A stretch of 64,000 nt of DNA, taken from assembly GCA_022820825.1 (NCBI GenBank), contig JAJEEU010000097.1:1-64000 (forward strand), read 5' to 3'. Below the pieces are notes generated by a model that saw only the letters and a program-made list of their open reading frames with translations, was not told where the DNA came from and made no database searches. Both the position numbers and the translations under genes were made by a program. Below are positions 41,926-51,229 of the stretch, in pieces (position 1 is the stretch's first letter; every line of letters starts with the position of its first letter). Source of the DNA: Vicinamibacteria bacterium. Its GTDB lineage: Bacteria; Acidobacteriota; Vicinamibacteria; Vicinamibacterales; UBA8438.

Positions 41926-43419
41926 TTAGTTCCAGTCGTGCGCGGCCGCTTCGGCCCGCATGGCGTCGGCGTCTGCCTCGAGCAGGAAGCCGTCGCGGAT
42001 GCCCGCCTCCAGCGCCGCATCGAACTGCTCCAGATACGCATCCCGCGTCGGATAGAGCTCCGACAGCACCGGCTCGGGCGTCGGCGAGGGGTCGGCCGGG
42101 CCGCCGTCCCAGGGATCCGCATCGCCGTTCCACTCGTCGGTCCTGCCGCACAGGCGGCAGAACCCGGGTCCGCCGGCCGGCGCCCGCACGCCGTTCAGCG
42201 TGCGGACCGGCACGTCGACGTGGGGCGTGCGCACCCCTCCAACCACGATGCCGGTGTCCGGATCACGGCGCAGTTCGTCTCCATCCGTAGCGAGCGGCGG
42301 CGCGCTCGGCGGCGGCGGCCCGCCGGCCATCCACCGCCTCATGTGGCGCAGCGCCGCGCGCATCGGCCAGGTCATCGGGCCGTCGTTGATGGGAACGGAG
42401 AGCTCCGGCGCCGACTCGTCGTCGCAGGAGAACGCCAGGGGTCCGATGCCGCCGCCCGTCAGCAGGTAGCGGTCGGCGTGCGCGGTGCCCGCCAGTTCCC
42501 ACGTCCTGATCAGGTCGGTGTCGGGCTGCCGGGCCGGCATGAACCGCGGAACGTCCCCTTCGGCCTCGATGGTGAACACGGGCACATCCAGGTCTTCCCG
42601 TATCCGGGCCGGCGACGGGGTCGGCATGGTCGGCTGGTTGTCCGCGTCCTGCGCGAGCGGCGCGGATCCGCCGGAGCGGCTGTGGATGTAGAACCCGTCG
42701 TACACGCGGGCGAGCGGGTGCACGGCGTTGACGTAGGTGACCATCCGCGACGCCGACTGCGATTCGCCGTCCGCGATGACGTAGCGGATGGCGCCCGTCA
42801 GCTCTCCGAGCGGCGCCAGATCCCCGGGCGTGCGTATGGCGCGCGCTGCCTGGCTGAAGATGTCATACGAATACGAGTCGCCCGGATGGTGCACGTCCGC
42901 ATAGCGCTCGGGGTTGATGTTCTTCAGGCCGGCCGCGCCGTAGACGCCGGCCGCCTGCGCGCCGACGCCGACGTACGCGTAGCCGTCGCGCAGCAGCTCG
43001 GCGTGCAGCATGGAGAAGTTCGGATCGGCCTCGGTCTGGCCGGAAACGTTGAACCACTCGACGAAGACGATGCCGTTGAAGCGCAGGGGATCACCGGGAT
43101 AGCGCGCCAGCAGGCGGACGACATACGGCGCAGTCTCGCCGGGCTCCGCCTCCCAGACGCCGTCGCTGTCCCAGTCGCCCTGCTTGACGTACGCCTGCGC
43201 GGCGCCCTCCAGAAAGAACTCCCGCTCGACGTAGCCGGCGGCGTCCATTTGCGCCTCCCGGCCCGCGAGGACGACCCCGCTGTCCGGCGCGGCGCGGACC
43301 ACCGGCGCCGCGCGCTCGGCGACCGCCCCGCCCCCCCGCGGTTCTCCGCAGGCGAGGAGCGGCGCGGCCGCCAGCAACGCGACGGCCGGCAGTTTCCCGC
43401 ATCGCGGCGGCAGCGGCAT
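41926..43419 (-). CDS. secreted alpha/beta-hydrolase-domain protein (Abhydrolase_10 type)
   Basis: This 497-residue exported protein belongs to the large alpha/beta hydrolase domain family typical of this group of bacteria: PYVVRLLARYPGDPLRFNG, VEWFNVSGQTEADPNFSM, YAYVGVGAQAAGVYG, YDIFSQAARAIRTPG and the nucleophile segment VIADGESQSASRMVTYVNAV. A lipoprotein-like signal (ALLAAAPLLACGEP) suggests membrane anchoring. It starts at the ATG 43419, two bases after the stop of the TonB receptor, so the two are co-expressed and the hydrolase probably acts on the imported substrate. Confidence 0.83.
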   Translation of the reverse strand: MPLPPRCGKLPAVALLAAAPLLACGEPRGGGAVAERAAPVVRAAPDSGVVLAGREAQMDAAGYVEREFFLEGAAQAYVKQGDWDSDGVWEAEPGETAPYVVRLLARYPGDPLRFNGIVFVEWFNVSGQTEADPNFSMLHAELLRDGYAYVGVGAQAAGVYGAAGLKNINPERYADVHHPGDSYSYDIFSQAARAIRTPGDLAPLGELTGAIRYVIADGESQSASRMVTYVNAVHPLARVYDGFYIHSRSGGSAPLAQDADNQPTMPTPSPARIREDLDVPVFTIEAEGDVPRFMPARQPDTDLIRTWELAGTAHADRYLLTGGGIGPLAFSCDDESAPELSVPINDGPMTWPMRAALRHMRRWMAGGPPPPSAPPLATDGDELRRDPDTGIVVGGVRTPHVDVPVRTLNGVRAPAGGPGFCRLCGRTDEWNGDADPWDGGPADPSPTPEPVLSELYPTRDAYLEQFDAALEAGIRDGFLLEADADAMRAEAAAHDWN

Positions 43420-43421
43420 CG

Positions 43422-46400
43422 TCAGAAGTTCAACTGCATGGTCAGCTTCGCCAGGCGCCCCAACTGCACGCCGACCGGCTGCAGGTAGTTCCGCAACGTG
43501 TAGCGCTCGCGCGCCACCGCATTGGCATTGAACACATTGTACAGGTCGAAGCTGGCCCGCAGGTTCGCCGTGCCCCCGAGATCGAGCACCTTTGCCAGGC
43601 GCAGGTCCACCTGGTTGAGCCGGTCCCCGTAGGCGGAACCGGGCGGAATGACGTTGACGGCGATCGACGTCTCCGTCGGGGCGCGCCCGAGCGCCGCCTC
43701 CGCAACCGCGTTGGGCACCGGGACAACCGCCAGGCGCGGCGTCCCCGCGCGGGTGAAGAACGTCCCGGAAAACACGATGTCGTAAGGGAACGTGTAGGAG
43801 CCGAAGAGCGAGGCCTGGTGCAGCCAGGGCGTCTCGGTGGCGCAGTGCTCCACGGGCACGACGCTGTCGCCGCCGCCGGTCAGTCCGCCGGCTCCCTGGT
43901 TGATGCGTTCGGGCAGCGCCGCGTTGACCGCGCAGGCGTCGGTCGTGCGCTTGCCGGTGGCGAATCCGCCCTGAAACAGCACGCCCTCCACGCGGGCGTT
44001 GAAGTTGAGGTCCACACCGTGCCAGCTCTCCATGCGCCCGCCGAACGCGTCGGCGTTGCCGGTGACGTTCTGCGGCACGCTGAGCGCCGCCGGATTCAGG
44101 TCGACGAGCGTGAGCGGATAGCCGCCGCCATCGGGCAGCCGCGGATCCTCGGGCACCATGAACACCCACTGGTCCCAGTCGCCCGCGCTGACCGCCTGGT
44201 TGTCCACTGCCGAGAGATTGACGTAGGCGCGGCGGAAGTAGCCGACATCGACGCTGACGCCGGTCGTCAGCTCGTGCTGCAGGCTGCCCGAGAACATCCA
44301 GTTGGCCTCCTTCTTGCCCCAGCCGAATGCGTAGTCGGGATCGAAGCGGTCGGTGATGGCCGGGCTCGCGAACCCCGGAGTGGGGTTGAAGCTCAGGATT
44401 TCCCCGTTCGGGTACGGGAGCAGCGGGTTGCCCTGCACGAGCCCGTCTCCGGGGATGCAGACAGCCGGGTTCAGGCAGACCCGTCCGTCCAGCCACGTCC
44501 GGCTCATCAACACGTTGTTCGCGACCGGATTCACCTCGCCGGCCAGCGCGATGGCGTCCCGCTCACCGTAGCGCGACGCCGACGCCTTGAGCGCAGTGCG
44601 TCCATCGCCGGTGACGTCGTACACCACGCCCAGCCGCGGCTGCAGGTCCTTCCAGCTCGCCACCGTGGCGCCGGAGAAGGTCCGCGGCGTCGGCGCCCAC
44701 GTCATCGCCTCCGTCGCCTGGTCGGGATAGGACCCCTCGAAGTAGTCGAACCGCACGCCCAGGTTCAGCGTCACGCGGTCGATGGTCCACTGGTCCTGCG
44801 CGTAGACGCCGATGTTGTTGAGCTGGTTCGTCTCGTTCGGCCGGGCGTGGAAGCGCGCCTGCACCGGTCCTCCGAAGAACGTGATCTGGTTCGTCCAGCC
44901 GTTGTTGCTCTGGTAGCTCTCGTTCTGCCACTTGTGGGTGGACTGGATGCCGACCTTCAGATTGTGGCTGCCGGTGACGTACGACATCGACCCGCGGATC
45001 GACGTGTTGCGCGTCGAGAAGTGGACGCCGGTGCCGCCGAAGAAGAAGCCCATGTTGCGTACCATGTCGGACGTCGAGGCCTCGTACGAGCCGTACAGGT
45101 CGGTCCTGGCGTCGAAGAAATTGGGATTGCCGCGCGCGAGCTGCGTCTCCGCATCGAGCGGAAACAGATCGGTGAAGTTGGGCTGCATCGATACGGCCGC
45201 CTCGAACAGCACGCGGTTGGTCTGCGGCCGGACCCAACTGGCCTGATACGTGAAGGTGCCCGAGTCGATTTCGCTGCCGGCCTCCGGCGAGATGAAGATC
45301 GGGTCCAGCGCGGATCCGACCAGATTGGGGCTGCGGTTGTTGGGGCTGTGCCGCCAGAACGCCTGCACCTTGTCCTTGTCCGATGCCTGCCAGGTAAGGC
45401 GCAACGTCGCTTCGTGGCGGTCCGTATTGGTGCGCGCCTTGTCGGCGGGGCTCGGCATGTACAGCGTGCCGCTCGTGTCCTCGTTGATGAACAGCCCGGC
45501 CGGGAACTGCGCGGCGCGGCGGAAGGTGTACGTGGCGAAGAACCAGAGCCGGTCGCGCGCGATAGGGCCGCCGATGGACGGCGCGAAGCTCCACGCCTGA
45601 TCAAGCGTCGTGCCGCCGTCGAAGCCGCCCTGGATCCCGCGGTCGACCAGTTCCTGGTTGATGTTGTCCGCCAGCCAGCTCGAGTGGGCCATGTCGGCGA
45701 ACAGACCACCGCTGAACGTGTTGCTGCCCTCCTTGGGGATCATGTTCAGCCGCACGCCGCCCGTCTCCACCTCGGCGGAGCTGCCCGAATAGTCGTAGAC
45801 GAACTCCGCCATCGGCGTATCGGACGTGCTGCCGCCCGCGGGCGACCCGTCGAACGCCACCTGGTTGACGTCCATGCCGTCGATCGCGACGATGGCGTCG
45901 GCATCGCGCGAGCCGTGGATCGAAATCCGGTTGCTGCCACCGCCGGTAATGCCCCCGGTATCCGCCGAAACCGACGTCGTAGGCCCGCCCTGGACGTTCA
46001 TCGCGGGCACGAGCAACGCCATCGCATCGTAGGACCGCGCCGTCGGGAGTACTTCATACACCTCGCGATCCATGGTCTCGCGCTGCTCGACGCTCTGGAC
46101 GTCGATCAGCGGGCTGGCCTGGGTGACCGTGACCGTCTCTTCGAGCGCCCCGACGGGCAGCTCCACGTCGACATTGGCGGTGAAGCCGCCGCTCAGGTCC
46201 ACCCCCTCGCGCACGACCGTGCTGAAGCCCGGCAGCGTGAACGTCACGGAGTAGGCGCCCGTCTCCAGGGCGACGATCAGGTACTGCCCGTTGCCGTCGG
46301 TGACGGCCGTGCGCACCTGCTCGATGAGCGCCGGGCTGCGCGCCTCGACCGTCACGCCGGGCAGCACGCCGCCCGTGGTGTCGGTAACCGTGCCGCCAAT

Positions 46401-46493
46401 CGCCTGTCCGTGCGCCGCGCCGGGCGCGAGCAGCAGGCAGGCTGCGGCCGCCAGAAATAGTGCACAAGTAGATCGTCCGCCGGACATGTTCAT
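43422..46493 (-). CDS. TonB-dependent receptor, Oar-like
   Basis: This 1023-residue receptor starts at the ATG 46493 (MNMSGGRSTC) after GAGGAG; the longer open frame upstream is not coding-like. Layout: signal peptide ending AHG, carboxypeptidase-regulatory-like domain (AIGGTVTDTTGGVLPGVTV), EETVTVTQASPLIDVQSVEQ, plug (VAIDGMDVNQVAFDGSPAGG) and a barrel ending KLTMQLNF. It is strikingly similar to the receptor at 47258-50326, with long identical stretches such as INQGAGGLTGGGDSVVPVEH. The two are likely the result of a recent duplication around the small acetyltransferase gene. Confidence 0.92.
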   Translation of the reverse strand: MNMSGGRSTCALFLAAAACLLLAPGAAHGQAIGGTVTDTTGGVLPGVTVEARSPALIEQVRTAVTDGNGQYLIVALETGAYSVTFTLPGFSTVVREGVDLSGGFTANVDVELPVGALEETVTVTQASPLIDVQSVEQRETMDREVYEVLPTARSYDAMALLVPAMNVQGGPTTSVSADTGGITGGGSNRISIHGSRDADAIVAIDGMDVNQVAFDGSPAGGSTSDTPMAEFVYDYSGSSAEVETGGVRLNMIPKEGSNTFSGGLFADMAHSSWLADNINQELVDRGIQGGFDGGTTLDQAWSFAPSIGGPIARDRLWFFATYTFRRAAQFPAGLFINEDTSGTLYMPSPADKARTNTDRHEATLRLTWQASDKDKVQAFWRHSPNNRSPNLVGSALDPIFISPEAGSEIDSGTFTYQASWVRPQTNRVLFEAAVSMQPNFTDLFPLDAETQLARGNPNFFDARTDLYGSYEASTSDMVRNMGFFFGGTGVHFSTRNTSIRGSMSYVTGSHNLKVGIQSTHKWQNESYQSNNGWTNQITFFGGPVQARFHARPNETNQLNNIGVYAQDQWTIDRVTLNLGVRFDYFEGSYPDQATEAMTWAPTPRTFSGATVASWKDLQPRLGVVYDVTGDGRTALKASASRYGERDAIALAGEVNPVANNVLMSRTWLDGRVCLNPAVCIPGDGLVQGNPLLPYPNGEILSFNPTPGFASPAITDRFDPDYAFGWGKKEANWMFSGSLQHELTTGVSVDVGYFRRAYVNLSAVDNQAVSAGDWDQWVFMVPEDPRLPDGGGYPLTLVDLNPAALSVPQNVTGNADAFGGRMESWHGVDLNFNARVEGVLFQGGFATGKRTTDACAVNAALPERINQGAGGLTGGGDSVVPVEHCATETPWLHQASLFGSYTFPYDIVFSGTFFTRAGTPRLAVVPVPNAVAEAALGRAPTETSIAVNVIPPGSAYGDRLNQVDLRLAKVLDLGGTANLRASFDLYNVFNANAVARERYTLRNYLQPVGVQLGRLAKLTMQLNF

Positions 46494-46639
46494 GGAGCAC
46501 TCCTCGTGGTGTGGTTTGCGCCCCTCGAATCCGTTGATCACATACGGTTCGACAGGGCGTCGGCGGTGCAAGGATACACCGGCGCCGACTGCAGGCGCGC
46601 TGCGGCCCTCCGTCGCCGCGCGCCGCAGGAGGCTGCAAT

Positions 46640-47248
46640 CTACCGCGGATCGCGAACCATTAGCGTGATGGTCGGCGATGTCCCCACTTGCACCTCCCGC
46701 ATCACCTCGAACCCATGGCGCACATAGAACGGAACGTTGCGGGGATTCGCCGATTCCAGGAAGGCCGGGACGCCATCCGCGTCGCACTTCGGAAGCGCGT
46801 GTTTCATCAGCGCGGAGCCGAGACCTTCGTTCTGATGGTGCGGGTCGACGCCGATCGCAAGCAGATACCAATGAGGCGCTTCTGGGTGGAATTTCCCCAC
46901 CGTTTCGAGGGCGGCGAAGACATCGTCGTTGCCGTCTCTGGAAGCCGTCTCTTCGATCATCGCGTCCAACTGCCTGCGTTTCGCCTTGTTGGCTTCGGCG
47001 TCAGCGACCGATTCGGCCGGCGGGAACCAGATGGCGGCCGCGCTGAAACCCTCGACGCAGTGCGCCGAGCGACAGGCGATTGCGTGGCGGATCTGGATGC
47101 GCATCATTGCGGCGAAATGGGTCAGATGATCCCGCGGATCGGGATAGAACAAGCGAATGCAGGGGTCTGTCGCGAAAGCGAGCGTCAAGGGCGCGATCGC
47201 CTGCTCGGCGTCGGCCTCCCCCACGGATTGGACTTTCGGGCGTGTCAT
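46640..47248 (-). CDS. GNAT-family N-acetyltransferase
   Basis: This 202-residue protein has the acetyl-CoA-binding core WYLLAIGVDPHHQNEGLGSA (motif A) and PAFLESANPRNVPFYVRHGF (motif B) of GNAT enzymes. The N-terminal half (TLAFATDPCIRLFYPDPRDH, AAIWFPP) is of the type found in small-molecule acetyltransferases. It sits nine bases after one TonB receptor and before the next. Its GC looks lower than that of the receptors, so it may have been inserted between duplicated copies. The substrate is unknown. Confidence 0.85.
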   Translation of the reverse strand: MTRPKVQSVGEADAEQAIAPLTLAFATDPCIRLFYPDPRDHLTHFAAMMRIQIRHAIACRSAHCVEGFSAAAIWFPPAESVADAEANKAKRRQLDAMIEETASRDGNDDVFAALETVGKFHPEAPHWYLLAIGVDPHHQNEGLGSALMKHALPKCDADGVPAFLESANPRNVPFYVRHGFEVMREVQVGTSPTITLMVRDPR

Positions 47249-47257
47249 CGAACCACC

Positions 47258-50200
47258 TCAGAAGTTTAGCTGCATGGTGAGCTTCATCAGGCGGCCCGGC
47301 TGGACGCCGATCGGCTGGAGATAGTCGCGCAGGGTGTAGCGTTCGCGCGCGACTGCATTCGTGTTGAACACGTTGTAGATGTCGAGGCTGGCGCGGATGT
47401 TCGCTGCGCCGCCAATACCGATGACCTTGGCCAGACGCAGGTCCGTCTGGTTGAGCCGGTCGCCATAGACCGAGCCCGGCGGAATGACGTTGACGTTGAT
47501 CGACGATTCCGTCGGCGGACGTCCCAGCGCCGCCTCGGCGACCGACGTGGGCACGGAGACGACCGCGAAGCGCTGCCGCCCCGCGCGCGAGAAGAATGTC
47601 CCGGACAGGACAATGTCGTACGGGAAGGTATAGGAGCCGAAGATCGATCCCTGGTGGATCCACGGCGTCTCGGTCGCGCAGTGCTCGACGGGCACCACGC
47701 TGTCACCGCCGCCGGTGAGCCCGCCCGCGCCCTGGTTGATCCGTTCGGGCACGGCCTCGTTCACGGCGCAGGCATCGGTCGTCCGCTTGCCGGTCGCAAA
47801 GCCGCCCTGGAACAGCACGTTGTCCAGGCGCGCGCTGAAGTTCAGATCCACCCCGTGCCACGACTCGCTGCGGCCTCCCAGCAGTTCGGCGTTGCGCGTG
47901 ACGTTCTGCGCCACGCCGAAAGCGGACGGGTTGAGATCCACGATCGTGAGCGGATAGCCGCCGCCGTTCGGCAGCCGCGGATCCTCGGGCACCATCAGCG
48001 TCCACCGATCCCAGTCCTCGGGGTTGTTCGACTCGTCGTCCACCGCGGCGAGATTGACGTACGCGCGGCGGAAGTAGCCGGCGTCAACGGAGATGCCTGT
48101 GGCCAACTCATGCTGCACGCTGCCCGAGAACTGCCAGTTCGCCTCCTTCGTGCCCCAGCCGAAGGCGTAGTCCGGATCGAAACGGTCGGTGATCGAAGGG
48201 CTGGCGAAGCCGGGAGTGGCGTTGAAATCCAGAATCTCCCCGTTCGGGTAGTTGAGCAGCGGGTTGCCCTGCACGATTCCGTCGCCCCGGACGCAGACGG
48301 AAGGATCCAGGCAGAACAGCCCGTCCAGCCAACGCCGGCTCATCGTGGTGTTGTTGGCCACGGGGTTGATTTGACCGGCGAGCGCGATGGCGTTGCGGTC
48401 GCCGTAGCGCGAGGCCGAGGCCTTGAGGGCCGTGCGCCCGTCGCCGGTCAGGTCGTACACCACGCCCAGCCGGGGCTGGATGTCCTTCCAGATGGCTACG
48501 GTGTCGCCGGGAAACTGCCGCGGCACCGGCGACCAGGTCATTGGCTCGGTCACCTGGTCCGGATAGGACCCGTTGAAGTAGTCGAAGCGTACGCCCAGGT
48601 TCAGCGTCAGCCTGTCGATGTTCCACTGGTCCTGGGCGAAGACACCGATGTTGGTCAACTGATTGGTCTCGTTGGGCCGCGCGTGAAAGCGCGCCTGCAC
48701 CGGGCGCCCGCGGAACGTAATCTGGTTGGTCCAGTCGTTGCCGCTCTGGTAGCTCTCGTTCTGCCACTTCTGGTTGGACTGTATGCCCACCTTCAGGTTG
48801 TGGCTGCCGGTGACGTACGACATCGACCCGCGCACCGACATGTTGCGTGTCGAGAAGTGAACGCCGGTGCCGCCGAAGAAGAAGCCCATGTTGCGGACCA
48901 TGATGGCATTGGTCGCCTCGTACGAGCCGTGCAGGTCCGGCCGGGCGTCGAACACGTTCTCATTGCCGCGGGCGAGCTGCGTCTCCGCGTCGAGCGGCAG
49001 GAGGTCGCTGCCCGAAGGCTGCAGCGAAACGGCCGCCTCGAACAACACCCGGTTGGTCTGCGGCCGGATCCAACTGAGCTGATACGTGTTGACCGTGCCG
49101 TCGGACTCGCTGCCCGCCTCGGGGGAAATGAAGATGGGGTCGAGCGACGACCCGGAGAGATTCGGCAGGCGATTGTTGTAGTACTGCCGCACGTACGCCT
49201 GCACCTTGTCCTTGCCGGTGGCCTGCCACGTCAGCCGCAGCGACTCTTCGTGGCGGTCGGATCTGTCGACAGCACGTTCGTCCAGGAGCGGCTGGTAGCT
49301 CGTTCCGCTCGTATCCTCGTTCACGAACAATCCCGCCGGCAGCAGGGAAGCGCGCCGGAAGGTGAAGGCCGCGTAGAACCACAGGCGGTCCCGGGCGATG
49401 GGGCCGCCGACGGACGGCGCAAGGGCCCAGTTCTGGTCGATCCCCAGGCCGCCGTCCATGCCCCCGACGATGCCCAGGTCGACCAGCTCCTGATCGATGT
49501 TGTTGGCGAGCCAGCTCGAGTGGGTCATGTCCCCGTAGAAGCCGCCGCTGAACGAATTGCTCCCCTCGCGCGGGATCATGTTCAAGCGGACGCCGCCCGT
49601 CTCGACGTCCGCGGAGGTGCCCGAATAGTCGTAGACGTATTCCGCAATTCCCGCATCGAACGGGCTGCCCGCCGGCGTTCCCTCGTACGCCACCTGGTTG
49701 ATGTCCATGCCGTCGACCTCGACGACCGCATCCGCTTCCCGCGAACCGTGGATCGAGAGCCGGGCGGCGCCGCCGCCGGTGACCCCAGCGCTGTCCGCGG
49801 CTATCGACGTCGTGCGGCCACCCTCGACGTTCATCGCCGGGACGAGCAGCGCCATGGAATCGTACGAGCGCACCGTGGGGAGCGCCTCGAAGACGTCCCG
49901 GTCGAGCGTCTCCCGCCGCTCGACGCTCTGGACGTCGATCAGCGGACTGGCCTCGGTGACGGTGATCGTCTCTTCGAGCGCGCCGACCGGCAGCTCGATA
50001 TCGATGTTTGCCGTGAATCCCGCGCTCAACTCCACGCCTTCGCGCACGACGGTGCTGAAGCCCGGCAGCGTGAACGTCACGGAATAGACGCCCGCCTCCA
50101 GCGCGACCACCAGGAATTGGCCGTTGCCGTCGCTCACGGCCGTGCGCACCTGCTCGATGAGCGCGGGGCTGCGGGCTTCGACCGTCACGCCCGGCAGCAC

Positions 50201-50326
50201 GGCGCCCGTGGAATCGGCGACCGTGCCGCCGATAGCCTGAGCGCGGGCGATGGCGGGCATTGACAGCAGGCAGGCGGATGCCGCCAGGATGAGTGCAACG
50301 TTGGGCCGGCGTCCGAAACCAGTCAT
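47258..50326 (-). CDS. TonB-dependent receptor, Oar-like
   Basis: This 1022-residue receptor starts at the ATG 50326 after GAGGAGG. It has the same architecture as its neighbour: signal peptide, AIGGTVADSTGAVLPGVTV domain, EETITVTEASPLIDVQSVER, plug (VEVDGMDINQVAYEGTPAGS) and barrel ending KLTMQLNF with a C-terminal phenylalanine. Differences from the paralogue are spread through the protein, with clear changes in extracellular-loop-like parts. It probably recognises a related but different ligand. It follows the COG4315-type gene on the same strand with 44 bases between. Confidence 0.92.
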   Translation of the reverse strand: MTGFGRRPNVALILAASACLLSMPAIARAQAIGGTVADSTGAVLPGVTVEARSPALIEQVRTAVSDGNGQFLVVALEAGVYSVTFTLPGFSTVVREGVELSAGFTANIDIELPVGALEETITVTEASPLIDVQSVERRETLDRDVFEALPTVRSYDSMALLVPAMNVEGGRTTSIAADSAGVTGGGAARLSIHGSREADAVVEVDGMDINQVAYEGTPAGSPFDAGIAEYVYDYSGTSADVETGGVRLNMIPREGSNSFSGGFYGDMTHSSWLANNIDQELVDLGIVGGMDGGLGIDQNWALAPSVGGPIARDRLWFYAAFTFRRASLLPAGLFVNEDTSGTSYQPLLDERAVDRSDRHEESLRLTWQATGKDKVQAYVRQYYNNRLPNLSGSSLDPIFISPEAGSESDGTVNTYQLSWIRPQTNRVLFEAAVSLQPSGSDLLPLDAETQLARGNENVFDARPDLHGSYEATNAIMVRNMGFFFGGTGVHFSTRNMSVRGSMSYVTGSHNLKVGIQSNQKWQNESYQSGNDWTNQITFRGRPVQARFHARPNETNQLTNIGVFAQDQWNIDRLTLNLGVRFDYFNGSYPDQVTEPMTWSPVPRQFPGDTVAIWKDIQPRLGVVYDLTGDGRTALKASASRYGDRNAIALAGQINPVANNTTMSRRWLDGLFCLDPSVCVRGDGIVQGNPLLNYPNGEILDFNATPGFASPSITDRFDPDYAFGWGTKEANWQFSGSVQHELATGISVDAGYFRRAYVNLAAVDDESNNPEDWDRWTLMVPEDPRLPNGGGYPLTIVDLNPSAFGVAQNVTRNAELLGGRSESWHGVDLNFSARLDNVLFQGGFATGKRTTDACAVNEAVPERINQGAGGLTGGGDSVVPVEHCATETPWIHQGSIFGSYTFPYDIVLSGTFFSRAGRQRFAVVSVPTSVAEAALGRPPTESSINVNVIPPGSVYGDRLNQTDLRLAKVIGIGGAANIRASLDIYNVFNTNAVARERYTLRDYLQPIGVQPGRLMKLTMQLNF

Positions 50327-50370
50327 TACGACCTCCTCGCGGTGCGCTATGGATCCCTTGAAGCACTACC

Positions 50371-51195
50371 TCATCCGCCGCCGTCCTCCGCTGCAACCAT
50401 CAGCGCGGGCGGCGCCTCCACGATGCGGCCGCCCTCTGCAACGCAGCTCGCCTCCCCGGCCTGGACGTCATCCATGCAGCGGTACAAGGGCTGGCCCTTG
50501 AACGCCCACTGCGCGCGCCCGTCATCGCGCGTCACGACCGACCAGTCCCCTGTCGGCACCGCCGCGGCCGGCGCGCCGAGCGGGGTCCACCGGTCGCCGC
50601 AGGCCGGCTCGCAGCCGGCAGGCGCGACGTACAGCGTCAAGCCGCGCGCGTCCGCCAGCGCGATGCCATGGGGTGTCGTCTCGGCCACGATGCCCGGGGG
50701 CGCCCCCGCTACCGCGAACCGCGTCTGCCTGCCGGCAGTCCGCAGGTACGAGCTCCGGCGCCGCCGGCCGTGATCCGGAAACGGATCGACCGTGGCGAAT
50801 TGCCACAGGTCGCCCTGCCCGATGGCCCAGTTGGTTTCCTCTTCCCAGCGGTAGCGGTACAGCGGACGTCCCCTGTAGGCCCACTGGGGCGCGCCGTCGG
50901 GCCGCGGGACCAGCGTCCACTCCCCGAACGGCTGCGCGTCCGCGGACGCCCGGACCGGCGGCCACACGGACACGCAGGCGTCGAAGCAGGTCGAGATTCC
51001 CGGTTCCGTATCGCGCCGCGTCACGTACAGGGTGTAGCCCCCGGCGTCGGCGAACACCGGTCCGACGGGCGTGCTGCCGATAGTGATCTCGGGCGGCGTC
51101 TCCGGCGGCGGCTGTCCCGCCCCGGAGCCGGCCGGCGCAGTCCAACCGGCGGCGAGCGCCGCGACGGCAAGCACGCAGGTTCGGCTTCGCATCAT
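50371..51195 (-). CDS. secreted COG4315-type repeat protein
   Basis: This 274-residue exported protein contains two copies of the secreted repeat of unknown function seen in COG4315 lipoproteins. The first copy has GGYTLYVTRRDTEPG, TCFDACVSVWPPV and PQWAYRGRPLYRY; the second has RGLTLYVAPAGCEP, DRWTPLGAPAAAV and AQWAFKGQPLYRC. The cysteine pairs differ between copies. Proteins of this type are periplasmic and sometimes associated with redox chains; no activity is established. It lies in the leftward block behind the DUF1552 gene (34 bases). Confidence 0.75.
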   Translation of the reverse strand: MMRSRTCVLAVAALAAGWTAPAGSGAGQPPPETPPEITIGSTPVGPVFADAGGYTLYVTRRDTEPGISTCFDACVSVWPPVRASADAQPFGEWTLVPRPDGAPQWAYRGRPLYRYRWEEETNWAIGQGDLWQFATVDPFPDHGRRRRSSYLRTAGRQTRFAVAGAPPGIVAETTPHGIALADARGLTLYVAPAGCEPACGDRWTPLGAPAAAVPTGDWSVVTRDDGRAQWAFKGQPLYRCMDDVQAGEASCVAEGGRIVEAPPALMVAAEDGGG

Positions 51196-51229
51196 GAAGC
51201 TCGCGCCGGTCAGCGGCCGGCGCCGCAAG

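Noticed and set aside
43818-46460. 880-codon plus-strand frame opposite a TonB receptor
   Set aside because: It is an antisense shadow; a similar one (47654-50263) lies opposite the paralogous receptor, which shows that it follows from the receptor's codon use.
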